From Bacteroidales bacterium (lineage in GTDB: Bacteria > Bacteroidota > Bacteroidia > Bacteroidales > Muribaculaceae): a stretch of DNA of 14,063 nucleotides. Position numbers and translations under genes: made by a program. Location: positions 1-14,063 of the forward strand of contig SFEA01000052.1 of NCBI GenBank assembly GCA_004557385.1, read 5' to 3'. The notes beneath the pieces were generated by a model. The model saw only the letters and a program-made list of their open reading frames with translations, ran no database searches and was not told the DNA's origin. Every line of letters starts with the position of its first letter. The first letter of the stretch is position 1. This document shows, in pieces, positions 1-8,870 of the stretch.

Positions 1-2
1 GC

Positions 3-119
3 GGCGTGGTTGATGGCGGCGTGGCTAACATAAGGTGCAACGATGAGCCTGCAAAGGGTGTATATGTGGCGCGAGTGACAGTTGATGGATTAATATACAC
101 ATTCAAAATTATCATTTAG
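3..119 (+). CDS. C-terminal end of a probable T9SS-sorted secreted protein (partial, 5' end outside window)
   Basis: An open frame runs in from the left edge (frame 3) and stops at TAG 117-119, giving 38 residues. The readable end contains PAKGVYVARVTVDGLIYTFKIII. That has the layout of the last strands of a type A T9SS C-terminal sorting domain: a Gly-Val/Ile-Tyr turn, an alternating V-x-V strand, a D-G turn, and a final hydrophobic strand with a lysine. In this family the domain directs a Sec-exported protein through the SprA channel to the cell surface, where it is usually removed. The final residues are III rather than the frequent lysine ending, and the domain is seen only in part, so this is a pattern match and not proof. 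The gene ends 18 bp before ruvA on the same strand. It could instead be the end of another beta-sandwich surface protein (Ig-like or BACON-like). The catalytic or binding part is outside the window. Confidence 0.55.
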   Translation, partial: GVVDGGVANIRCNDEPAKGVYVARVTVDGLIYTFKIII

Positions 120-137
120 ACAATATTAATTACGATT

Positions 138-722
138 ATGATAGATTATATTAAGGGAGTTGTAGCAGAGTGCAGTCCCACATACATAGTTATTGAAAAC
201 AATGGCATAGGATATATGCTCAATGTGTCGCTTACGACCCATTCGCAGGTTCAGAATGCAAAAGGCGAGGTGAAGCTGTTTGTGTACGAATCGATACGCG
301 AAGACGCACATGTGCTGTATGGCTTCAGCGAGAAACGTGAGCGCGACGTGTTTGAGTTGCTGATTAGCGTGAGCGGGGTGGGGCCGAACACTGCTCGCAT
401 GATATTGTCGTCGTATCCGGTTGAAGAACTCGAGGCAGCTATTGCTTCGGGCAACTCGTCGATGCTGAAATCGGTGAAGGGAGTGGGCGCAAAAACGGCG
501 CAACGAATAATAGTTGATTTGAAGGATAAAATAAATGTGGTAGAAGTTTCGTTAATAAATATGGAGCCTGCTGCATCCGAATCGTTTGAAGAGGCTAAGG
601 CAGCGCTCGTGATGTTGGGATTTACACAGCAAGCCACTCAGAAAACGCTGAAAAAACTATTTGCTTCGGAGCCTAATCTCACTGTTGAGCAAGCCATTAA
701 GAAGGCATTGAAAATGATGTGA
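138..722 (+). CDS. ruvA: Holliday junction branch migration complex subunit RuvA
   Basis: RuvA is the junction-specific DNA-binding subunit of the RuvAB branch-migration machine. A tetramer holds the four-way junction open while the RuvB ATPase rings pump DNA during recombinational repair. The 194-residue protein has the usual length and all three domains. An N-terminal OB fold spans about 1-63, beginning MIDYIKGVV and including the NNGIGY turn at 21-26. Two helix-hairpin-helix motifs follow, SGVGPNTA at 79-86 and VKGVGAKTA at 113-121, which grip the DNA backbone. A flexible linker (about 135-147) leads to the small C-terminal RuvB-binding domain (about 148-194). The acidic pin residues expected in the OB domain fit E55 and D56. 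The start ATG at 138 gives the canonical N-terminus. No ruvB or ruvC is visible, which is normal in this phylum. sprA starts 84 bp downstream on the same strand; from general knowledge, ruvA is often found beside sprA in Bacteroidota. I see no convincing promoter in the 18 bp before the gene. Confidence 0.98.
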   Translation: MIDYIKGVVAECSPTYIVIENNGIGYMLNVSLTTHSQVQNAKGEVKLFVYESIREDAHVLYGFSEKRERDVFELLISVSGVGPNTARMILSSYPVEELEAAIASGNSSMLKSVKGVGAKTAQRIIVDLKDKINVVEVSLINMEPAASESFEEAKAALVMLGFTQQATQKTLKKLFASEPNLTVEQAIKKALKMM

Positions 723-806
723 TTACACCGAGGCGTTGAGTTTGGGCAAGTAGGGAAGATGAATGGCGCTGCTGTGTGATTCATGATTATCTTGACTGCT
801 TAATTG

Positions 807-3800
807 ATGAATTTAAATAACATCATTAAAATACTGAAAAGCAAGGGATTGCTGTGCTTGGTGCTGTGCGGGATAGTGATTTATTCGGCATTGCATGTCA
901 CTGCCTTTGCTCAATACGTCGAATCGAAGCTGCTGCCGCCGCCTTCGGTGCCCGATAAGCGAGTGACGGCTGCCACCGGCGAGGCACAGTCCGACTCGGT
1001 GCAGACGCGCTTTCGTGTGAAGGAAACTATTCCGGCAGACTACGACAATTTGAGTGAGGGTAGTTCGGCTATCGACCTCAAGACTCCCAAAAACATCACC
1101 ACCGAAGCCGAATACGATGCCGTGACAGGCATGTACGTTGTGCGCACCAAACTGGGCGATAAAGAGATAACCACGCCATTTATGCTATCTGCCGACGAAT
1201 ATAACAACATTGAATTGCGCAAGTCGATGCAGGAGTATTATAGGGCACGCAACAGCTTATCTGCCGAGGAAAACAAGAAAGACCCGTTCAGTTTCCTTGA
1301 TATGCAGTTCGGATTGGGTCCGCTCGACAAGGTGTTTGGCCCCGGCGGCGTGCAACTGAAAACGCAAGGTTCGGTGAAAATTAACATGGGCATCAAGTCG
1401 AATAAAACCGACAACCCGGCGCTGTCGGTGGATGCGCGACGCAAGACATATTTCGACTTCGACCAGCAGGTGCAGGCAAACATCAATGCCTCGGTTGGCG
1501 ACAAGATGAAGTTCGACATGTCGTATAACACCGGTGCGACGTTCGATTTCGACAATAAGAACCTAAAACTTGCTTACGAAGGCAAGGAAGATGAAATAAT
1601 AAAGAACATCGAGGCTGGTAACGTGAGTATGACCACAGGCTCGTCGCTAATTAGGGGTAGCACATCGCTGTTTGGTGTAAAAACCAAATTGCAATTCGGA
1701 AAACTCACTGCCACGGCTTTGGTGTCGCAGCAAAACTCGCAGACGCAGACGGTGAACAGCCGCGGCGGGGCGCAAACGCAGAAATTCACGGTTACAGCCG
1801 ACTCTTACGACCAAAACCGCCACTACTTCCTGTCGCATTGGTTCAGAGATAACTACGACAAGTTTGCATCAACTTTGCCGTTGGTGTCGAGCGGCATCAA
1901 CATCACGCGCATCGAGGTGTGGGTGACGAACAAACGAAACGACTATAGCCAATCGCGCAATGTGGTGGCATTTATGGACCTTGGCGAAAACCGACGTCTT
2001 GCCAATTCGCATTGGGTGGGCAATGCTGCGTTCGACGTGCCTTGCAACGCGTCGAACAACCTTATCACCGAAATTTCCACCGACTACCCCGATGCCCGAT
2101 ACATCGAGCAGGTGGCAACGGCGCTCGACCCGCTGATGGCATACGGCTTTGAGGGCGGCCGCGACTATGAGAAGGTGGAAAGTGCTCGGTTGCTGTCGTC
2201 GTCGGAATATACATTAAACACATCGTTAGGCTACATCTCGTTGAAATCGGCATTAAACGCCGACGAGGTGCTTGCTGTGGCTTATCAATACACCTATCGC
2301 GGACAAACCTATCAAGTGGGCGAGTTTGCCGGCGATGTGGCATCGACAAGAGAATCGCTGTATGTGAAGTTGCTGAAAGGCACCACCATTTCCACCAAAA
2401 TGCCAATGTGGGACTTGGCAATGAAGAACGTATATTCGCTTGGCGCTTACCAGATTCAGTCGAGCAACTTCAAGCTCAACATCAAATACATGAGCGATAC
2501 CACGGGAACGTATATCAATTACCTGCCTGCCGGAGCAATTAGCGGCACGCCGCTCATCAGGGTGATGAATCTCGACCGCCTCGATTCGAACAACCAATCG
2601 AATCCCGACGGACGATTCGATTACATCGAGGGATATACCGTTAATTCGTCGAACGGTAAAATTTATTTCCCGGTTGTCGAACCGTTCGGCACGCATCTGG
2701 CATCGAAGATTGGCAACCCGGCATTGGCTGATAAGTATGTCTATCAAGAGCTTTACGACTCAACGCTCACGGTAGCACGACAGTTTCAGGACAAGAATAA
2801 ATTCATCCTCGAAGGTGAGTATCAGGCATCGAGCGGTTCGCAAATTCGCCTCAATGCCATGAACGTGGCGCGTGGTTCGGTGGTGGTTACTGCCGGCGGC
2901 GTCACCCTGACCGAAAACAGCGACTATACAGTTGACTATAACATGGGCATCGTAACTATAATCAACCAAAGCATTATCGATGCCGGAACAAACATCAGTG
3001 TGACGCTTGAGAACCAGTCGACCTATAGCACTCAGCGCAAGACCTTGCTTGGACTCGACTTGAACTATAAGTTCAACAAGGATTTCAACATCGGAGCCAC
3101 CATGATGCACTATGGCGAGAAGTCGCTAACCGAGAAGGTGTCGATTGGCGATGAAATGGTGAATAACACCATCTGGGGTTTGAATTTGAGTTACAACACC
3201 AGTTTTATGTGGCTCACCAACTTGGTGAATAAGATTCCAACAGTGAATGCAACGGCGCCATCAACATTCTCGTTTAAAGGCGAGTTTGCCCAATTAATTC
3301 CGCATCAGCAAAAGACTGGCTCAAACAAGGGCAGCTCATATATCGACGACTTCGAGTCGACCCAATCGGGGCTTGATTTACGTTCGCCATATTCGTGGTT
3401 CCTGTGTGCAACACCCTACGACAATTCGGCAAATGCTTTGTTCCCCGAGGCGTCGTTGAGCAACAACATCGATTATGGCAAAAACCGCGCTTTGCTGTCG
3501 TGGTACTACATCGACAGAATGTTCACCCAGCGCAACAGCTCGTTGGCTCCGGGTTACATAAAGAACGACCTGACACAGTTGTCGAACCCCTATGTGCGCG
3601 AGGTGACTTATGCCGAGGTCTATCCGGGCAGAGAGCTGAGCTACGGCGAATCGTCGACGCTGCAAACACTCAACCTGTCGTATTACCCCAATGAGCGTGG
3701 ACCGTATAACCTTGATGTGGCTGGCATGAACGCCGACGGCACACTGATGAATCCTGAGAAGCGATGGGGTGGCATAATGCGAAAACTCGATGCCACAAAC

Positions 3801-6800
3801 TTCGAGCAATCGAATATCGAATACATTCAATTCTGGCTGCTTAATCCGTTTCTTGATGAGAACGTCGACAACAAGGAGGGCGGTGACCTCTATTTCAATC
3901 TTGGCGAGGTGAGTGAAGATATCCTGAAAGATGGCTTGAAGTCATATGAAAACGGCTTGCCAACCGATGGCGACAACACCTATGTGAAAGAGACGGTGTG
4001 GGGCAGGGTGTCCGACAAAACATCGTTGACCTATGCTTTCGACAACGCTAACGGGTCGCGCAAATTGCAGGATGTGGGCTTGAACGGACTGTCTACCGAG
4101 GAAGAAAAGAACTTCCCGACTTACAGTAACTACGTAAATCAGCTGCGCACCAAGCTATCGGCAACCACTATTGCCGAGATGGAAGAAGACCAATTCTCGC
4201 CAATTAACGACCCTGGTGGCGACAACTACCATTTCTATCGTGGCTACGATTACGACGAGCAGAAGCTGTCGATTATCGAGCGATATAAGCACTACAATGG
4301 CACCGAGGGCAACTCGCTCTCAGCCGATGATGCCAACGACGGGCTTTATCAGTCGGCGCGTAGTGTGCCCGATGTTGAGGATATCAATCAAGATAATACA
4401 TTAAACCAATACGAGAGATATTTCCAATATAAGGTGTCGATTCGCCCCGAGGATTTGGTTGTTGGGCGTAACTATATCACCGACAAACAGGTGCAAAAGG
4501 TGCCGACCCGCGACGGAAACGGCTTGACGGTGGAGTGGTATCAGTTCACCATACCTCTAAGCGACTATGAGAGGGCAGTGGGGTCGATAAACGATTTCTC
4601 TACCATTCGTTTTATAAGAATGTTCCTCACCAATTTCAAGAAGCCGGTTCACTTGCGTTTTGCTTCGTTGGAATTGCTGCGAGGCGAATGGCGTGACTAC
4701 GATTATAACCCCGATTCGCGCGTCAACGAGCCAGCCGAAGGCGATGTGGCAATCACGGCGGTGAACATCGAGGAGAATGCCGGACGCGAGCCGGTGAACT
4801 ATGTGTTGCCTCCGGGCGTCACCCGAATTGTCGATTCCGGTCAGTCGCAAATCACACAGCTCAATGAGCAGTCGATGTCGATGAAGGTGAGCAACCTGCC
4901 AGCCGGTGCTGCTCGTGCTGTTTATCGCAACACCAACCTCGATTTGCGCATCTACAAGCGCCTGCAAATGTTCTTGCACAACGAGGCGCTTATTAACAAC
5001 GTGAGCATGCTTAAGGATGGCGATGTGAGTGCGTTCATTCGCCTTGGTTCGGACGTGAAGAACAACTACTACGAATACGAGATTCCGCTTGAGGTTACTC
5101 CGGCGCGCTCCGATTACAGCACCTACAGCACCACCGACCAGTATGCCGTTTGGCCTGAGCGAAACATGCTCGATTGCAACCTTGATGTGTTCACCGAGGT
5201 GAAGAAAAACCGCAATGCACAGAAACTGCAAGGCGTGAGCGGTGTATCGTATAACTCGCGATTTACCGAGCCCGACCCATCGAACGAGGCTAATTTGGTG
5301 ACTGTGCTTGGCAATCCGTCGTTGAGCGATGTGAAGGTGGTGATGATTGGTGTGCGCAACAATTCAGGCTCGATGAAAGAATGTACCATTTGGGCTGACG
5401 AGTTGCGTGTGACCGACTTCGACCAAGACGGCGGTTGGGCAGCCAAGGCTAACATGACCTTGGGCATCAGTGACATTGCCACGGTGAATGCCGGTTTCCA
5501 CAAGGAAACTGTTGGATTTGGGTCGGTGGACCAAGGCCTCAACCAGCGCAACCTCGACAACTATCAGAACTATAACGTGGCTGTGCAGGTAGACCTTGGC
5601 AGATTCTTGCCCGAAAAGGTTAAGCTGAAAGCGCCGTTATATTATTCGGTAACCCACGAAGAAAGTACCCCGAAATATAACCCTCTCGACAAGGACGTGC
5701 TGCTTGATGATGCGCTCGATGCATGCCAAACTAAGGCGCAACGCGACTCAATCAACGCTTTTGCCATCACATCGAAGAAGGTGGAAAGCTTTAGCATATC
5801 GGGATTGAAGTTCGACATCAAGAGCAAGACTCCAATGCCTTGGGACCCGGCTAATTTCGTGTTCAACTATTCGTCGAACAAGCGCCACGATGTTGACCCC
5901 GACAATGTTTACGAGAACACCAACGACTATCGTGGCAGCTTCATGTATAACTACGCTACTGCTTTCAAGCCATTCAAGCCCTTCAAGAATTTAAACAAGA
6001 AAAGCAAAAGTAAGAACGTAAAGTTCTTGCGCGATTGGGAGTTCAACTGGTTCCCGCAGCAAATAAGCTTCTATAACAACATTTCGCGTTACTACTATGA
6101 GCAACAGACGCGCAACGAAGCTGACATCGACGTTCAGTTGCCGGTGTCGGTGAGCAAGAATTTCTTGTGGGACCGCCAGTTCTCGTTGACGTGGAATTTC
6201 ACCAAGACGTTGAACATGTCGTTTGCGTCGAACACCACAGCTCACATCGAGGAGCCTATTGGGCAGGTGAACAAGAAGCTGTTCCCCGACGAATACAAGG
6301 AGTGGCGCGACTCGGTTTGGCGCAGCATCACCCATTTGGGCACACCATACCACTACAATCAGACTTTCACGGCATCGTATAAGGCACCGTTCAATAAGAT
6401 TTCGTTCCTCGATTTCCTCACGGCAAATGCATCATACAACTCGGTGTATAACTGGGAGCGAGGCACAGTGCTCGAAGATGTTGAAACTGGCAACACCATT
6501 TCCAACCAGTCGTCGTACACCATCGACGGTCGCTTTAACCTTGAGACGCTCTACAACAAGGTGCCGTATCTCAAGGCAATCAACAACCGCTTCTCGTCGT
6601 CGTCGCGAGCTGCCGCTAACAAAGCAAAGAAGCCCAAAAAGTTCACTCGCACGTTCAAGCTGTTGGCTGACACTTCGCTGGTGATTAAGCACAACCTCAA
6701 GACCAAGAAACTGAAGATTTCGGCAATGACCACCGATGGCAAGCCATTTGCGGTGAAGACGCGCGTAATCGATGAAAACTCCATTGAAGTGCTCACTCGC

Positions 6801-8288
6801 GGCGACAAGAATGTTAAGTTCAACATCACCGAAGTGATAAACGAAAAAAAGAGCTTCTTCACCGAGTTTGCTCAATACTCGCTGCGAGGCTTGATGATGG
6901 TGCGCAGCGTCAACGTAAAGATTCGCAACACCCAGTCGCTGTCGCTGCCGCAATTTATCCCTGAAATTGGCGACATCTTTGGACAATCGAACAACTACGA
7001 TATCCTCAGCCCGGGACTTGATTTTGCTTTCGGTTTTGTTGACGAGAGTTACGTTGAAAAGGCAAAAGAGCGCGGTTGGCTGATGTGCGACGAGAATCAG
7101 ACATCGCCGGCAATCTTCTCACGCACCAACGAGTTCACCATCGATGCCACTCTCGAACCGGTGAAAGGCTTGAAGATAACGCTCACCGGCAACCGCACCG
7201 ACAATCGCAACAACCAGATGATGTTCATGTACGATAATGCAACCAACATCTACTCGGGAACATACACAAAGACCCACATGGCAATTGCCACAGCCCTGCG
7301 TGGATGTTCCTCGAAGAACGGATATAACAGCGACGCCTTCAACAATTTCCTCGCCAATATACCTGTTGTGGCAGAACGTGTGCGCGGGCAATATGAGGGC
7401 CGCAACTATCCGCAGCGCGGCTTCATTGCCACATCGCCATGGGCAGGTCAGCCGTTCTCGCCGCAGGTGGGCGACGTTAGCTCCATCAGCAGCGACGTGC
7501 TCATTCCGGCGTTTGTGGCTGCCTATTCGGGCAAGGATGCAAAGAAGGTGACGCTAAATCCATTCCCGTCGCTGAGCTCGATATTGCCTAACTGGAAAGT
7601 GAGTTACGATGGACTTGGCAAGATGGAATTCTTTAAGAAATGGTTCAAGTCGTTCACCTTGTCGCATGCCTATCAGTGCACCTACAGCGTTGGCTCTTAC
7701 ACCTCGTACAGCGACTGGGTTTCGGCAGGCGACGGCATTGGCTTCATACAGAATGTCGCCACCGGCAACCCTATGCCTTCGTCGCCTTACAACATCACGT
7801 CGGTAACTATCACCGAGAAATTTGCTCCGCTCATTGGCGTGAAAGCCACTTTGCGCAACAATATGACCATTAACGCAGAGTATCGCGACAGCCGTACGCT
7901 CTCGCTCAACTCATCAGCTGGTCAGATTGTTGAGTCGGGACAGAAATCATTGAAGATTGGTGCCGGATATAAGATTGCCAATTTCAACACTGTGCTTAAG
8001 TTCAAGGGCAAACAGAAGAATGTAAACAACGACTTGTCGCTGAACCTCGACATTTCGTTGAACAACAACAACGCGTTGATTCGCAAAATTGAAACAGGCT
8101 TAACGCAGGCCACAAGCGGGACCCGCTCGCTCACCATCAACCTCACTGCCAACTATGTGGTGAGCAAACGCCTCACACTGGGAGCGTATTTTGACCATCA
8201 GGTGAACACTCCGCTTGTGTCGTCGACAGCCTATCCAACGTCAAACAGCAACTTCGGTGTGTCGATGAACATGTCGCTTGCCAAGTGA
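807..8288 (+). CDS. sprA: Type IX secretion system outer-membrane translocon SprA (Sov)
   Basis: SprA/Sov forms the very large outer-membrane beta-barrel (36 strands in the solved Flavobacterium structure) through which folded T9SS cargo leaves the periplasm, with PorV or a plug protein at its lateral gate. This copy is 2493 residues, in the usual family range of about 2400-2500, and shows no frameshift. A signal peptide covers about 1-35 (hydrophobic 15-35, likely cleavage at AFA/QY). Family blocks I recognise are the ADSYDQNRHYFLSHWFRDNYD region at 331-351, IEVWVTNKR at 369-377, YIDDFES at 845-851, YFNLGEVSED from 1029 and the HAYQCTYSVGSYTSYSDW block from 2287. Alternating aromatic and polar residues typical of barrel strands occur throughout, and the last strand is FGVSMNMSLAK. 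A lysine-rich stretch lies around 1939-1945. I chose ATG 807; the TTG just before it at 804 would add one residue. No promoter is evident in the 84-bp gap after ruvA, so the two are probably co-transcribed. No other T9SS structural gene is in view, which is normal because these genes are scattered. Confidence 0.97.
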   Translation: MNLNNIIKILKSKGLLCLVLCGIVIYSALHVTAFAQYVESKLLPPPSVPDKRVTAATGEAQSDSVQTRFRVKETIPADYDNLSEGSSAIDLKTPKNITTEAEYDAVTGMYVVRTKLGDKEITTPFMLSADEYNNIELRKSMQEYYRARNSLSAEENKKDPFSFLDMQFGLGPLDKVFGPGGVQLKTQGSVKINMGIKSNKTDNPALSVDARRKTYFDFDQQVQANINASVGDKMKFDMSYNTGATFDFDNKNLKLAYEGKEDEIIKNIEAGNVSMTTGSSLIRGSTSLFGVKTKLQFGKLTATALVSQQNSQTQTVNSRGGAQTQKFTVTADSYDQNRHYFLSHWFRDNYDKFASTLPLVSSGINITRIEVWVTNKRNDYSQSRNVVAFMDLGENRRLANSHWVGNAAFDVPCNASNNLITEISTDYPDARYIEQVATALDPLMAYGFEGGRDYEKVESARLLSSSEYTLNTSLGYISLKSALNADEVLAVAYQYTYRGQTYQVGEFAGDVASTRESLYVKLLKGTTISTKMPMWDLAMKNVYSLGAYQIQSSNFKLNIKYMSDTTGTYINYLPAGAISGTPLIRVMNLDRLDSNNQSNPDGRFDYIEGYTVNSSNGKIYFPVVEPFGTHLASKIGNPALADKYVYQELYDSTLTVARQFQDKNKFILEGEYQASSGSQIRLNAMNVARGSVVVTAGGVTLTENSDYTVDYNMGIVTIINQSIIDAGTNISVTLENQSTYSTQRKTLLGLDLNYKFNKDFNIGATMMHYGEKSLTEKVSIGDEMVNNTIWGLNLSYNTSFMWLTNLVNKIPTVNATAPSTFSFKGEFAQLIPHQQKTGSNKGSSYIDDFESTQSGLDLRSPYSWFLCATPYDNSANALFPEASLSNNIDYGKNRALLSWYYIDRMFTQRNSSLAPGYIKNDLTQLSNPYVREVTYAEVYPGRELSYGESSTLQTLNLSYYPNERGPYNLDVAGMNADGTLMNPEKRWGGIMRKLDATNFEQSNIEYIQFWLLNPFLDENVDNKEGGDLYFNLGEVSEDILKDGLKSYENGLPTDGDNTYVKETVWGRVSDKTSLTYAFDNANGSRKLQDVGLNGLSTEEEKNFPTYSNYVNQLRTKLSATTIAEMEEDQFSPINDPGGDNYHFYRGYDYDEQKLSIIERYKHYNGTEGNSLSADDANDGLYQSARSVPDVEDINQDNTLNQYERYFQYKVSIRPEDLVVGRNYITDKQVQKVPTRDGNGLTVEWYQFTIPLSDYERAVGSINDFSTIRFIRMFLTNFKKPVHLRFASLELLRGEWRDYDYNPDSRVNEPAEGDVAITAVNIEENAGREPVNYVLPPGVTRIVDSGQSQITQLNEQSMSMKVSNLPAGAARAVYRNTNLDLRIYKRLQMFLHNEALINNVSMLKDGDVSAFIRLGSDVKNNYYEYEIPLEVTPARSDYSTYSTTDQYAVWPERNMLDCNLDVFTEVKKNRNAQKLQGVSGVSYNSRFTEPDPSNEANLVTVLGNPSLSDVKVVMIGVRNNSGSMKECTIWADELRVTDFDQDGGWAAKANMTLGISDIATVNAGFHKETVGFGSVDQGLNQRNLDNYQNYNVAVQVDLGRFLPEKVKLKAPLYYSVTHEESTPKYNPLDKDVLLDDALDACQTKAQRDSINAFAITSKKVESFSISGLKFDIKSKTPMPWDPANFVFNYSSNKRHDVDPDNVYENTNDYRGSFMYNYATAFKPFKPFKNLNKKSKSKNVKFLRDWEFNWFPQQISFYNNISRYYYEQQTRNEADIDVQLPVSVSKNFLWDRQFSLTWNFTKTLNMSFASNTTAHIEEPIGQVNKKLFPDEYKEWRDSVWRSITHLGTPYHYNQTFTASYKAPFNKISFLDFLTANASYNSVYNWERGTVLEDVETGNTISNQSSYTIDGRFNLETLYNKVPYLKAINNRFSSSSRAAANKAKKPKKFTRTFKLLADTSLVIKHNLKTKKLKISAMTTDGKPFAVKTRVIDENSIEVLTRGDKNVKFNITEVINEKKSFFTEFAQYSLRGLMMVRSVNVKIRNTQSLSLPQFIPEIGDIFGQSNNYDILSPGLDFAFGFVDESYVEKAKERGWLMCDENQTSPAIFSRTNEFTIDATLEPVKGLKITLTGNRTDNRNNQMMFMYDNATNIYSGTYTKTHMAIATALRGCSSKNGYNSDAFNNFLANIPVVAERVRGQYEGRNYPQRGFIATSPWAGQPFSPQVGDVSSISSDVLIPAFVAAYSGKDAKKVTLNPFPSLSSILPNWKVSYDGLGKMEFFKKWFKSFTLSHAYQCTYSVGSYTSYSDWVSAGDGIGFIQNVATGNPMPSSPYNITSVTITEKFAPLIGVKATLRNNMTINAEYRDSRTLSLNSSAGQIVESGQKSLKIGAGYKIANFNTVLKFKGKQKNVNNDLSLNLDISLNNNNALIRKIETGLTQATSGTRSLTINLTANYVVSKRLTLGAYFDHQVNTPLVSSTAYPTSNSNFGVSMNMSLAK

Positions 8289-8427
8289 CAAATAATGGTT
8301 TAGCGCAGCGAAGGGGCAGATGAGTTTTGTGTAATATGGGTTTTGAAAACGCTGTCATTTTCGCACTATAAATGTGAAAAAATGTAACTTATTTCGTCGA
8401 AACAATTAGTTTTTCAGCATTTATAAC
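8289..8427. other. Intergenic region with three inverted repeats between sprA and the next gene
   Basis: No gene is visible here. Three small symmetrical elements lie in a row: GTTTTGAAAAC at 8340-8350; an imperfect hairpin with CATTTT at 8356-8361 pairing AAAATG at 8379-8384 and an inner CAC/GTG stem at 8364-8366 and 8374-8376; and TTTCGTCGAAA at 8392-8402. The middle one could end the sprA transcript but has no GC-rich stem followed by a clean T run, so it is not a textbook intrinsic terminator. The last sits just upstream of the promoter -33 region and could be an operator. Both functions are inference. Confidence 0.45.
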
Positions 8428-8435
8428 TATATTTG
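8406..8435 (+). promoter_or_regulatory. Probable Bacteroidota sigma-ABfr-type promoter for the 8462 gene
   Basis: TATATTTG at 8428-8435 matches the Bacteroidota -7 consensus TAnnTTTG exactly. A weak -33-like TTAG lies at 8406-8409, 18 bp upstream; the usual spacing is about 19-21. Transcription would start near 8440-8442, giving a leader of about 20 nt before the ATG at 8462. It follows the longest non-coding gap in the window (173 bp), where a new transcription unit would be expected. Confidence 0.65.
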
Positions 8436-8461
8436 CAGTCAGACCAAGAAAACAAATATTT

Positions 8462-8839
8462 ATGGACGATAGTTTAAAAAAACAGTTGAGCAAGGATGAA
8501 ACGGGTTTGGCTACCTATGAATATATAGCCAACAACATAGAAAGCATCGATGCCGATTTGCCTGAATTGGTGGCAAATATCATCAACGTGGACCTGAATG
8601 GGCAGTTTGTGGTGAGCACAGCGCGTTATCTTTGTGCCATCGACTCGGAACGATATGCCGATAGCATTGACGTACTTGTGAAAGCTGCGATTGAAAAAGA
8701 TAGGGAACACAAGTATCTTGGCGACTTGATTGCCGGCATCTACGGCGCCGATTACAAGGAGCGTGCTGCCGAATTAAGCGCCACCGACGACAATTTCCGC
8801 CGCATATACAAGCGCCTGTATCCTGCAAACGGACTGTAA
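8462..8839 (+). CDS. Small helical protein of unknown function
   Basis: I do not recognise this 125-residue protein. It has no signal peptide, membrane segment, lipobox or metal-binding motif, so it is probably cytoplasmic. The composition is acidic and rich in Ala, Asp, Leu and Ile, and the sequence reads as a chain of short amphipathic helices: about 13-28, 33-42, 48-61, 64-79, 84-105 and 108-119. The spacing resembles a small helical-repeat or death-like bundle, but no family can be named. There is one cysteine (C58). Codon use matches its neighbours and the frame is intact, so I take it as a real gene. The ATG at 8462 follows a good promoter and an AT-rich leader without a Shine-Dalgarno sequence. 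It is the first gene of a likely operon with the peptidyl-prolyl isomerase gene 31 bp downstream and the M16 peptidase gene after that. This hints at, but does not show, a link to protein quality control. Confidence 0.85.
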   Translation: MDDSLKKQLSKDETGLATYEYIANNIESIDADLPELVANIINVDLNGQFVVSTARYLCAIDSERYADSIDVLVKAAIEKDREHKYLGDLIAGIYGADYKERAAELSATDDNFRRIYKRLYPANGL

Positions 8840-8870
8840 AGCAAATAGTTCAAAAAAAGAATAGCGAAAC

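Noticed and set aside
804..806. TTG as the start codon of sprA
   Set aside because: An ATG follows immediately at 807 and gives an equally good signal peptide; TTG starts are rare and there is no ribosome-binding feature favouring it.
723..806. A promoter or terminator between ruvA and sprA
   Set aside because: TTTG at 741-744 resembles a -33 element, but no TAnnTTTG box lies at the required distance, and no GC-rich stem with a T run is present.
4557..5231. A 224-codon open frame on the minus strand within sprA
   Set aside because: The sprA frame is continuous and matches its family here. The reverse product is His/Val/Arg-rich with no domain, typical of shadow frames.
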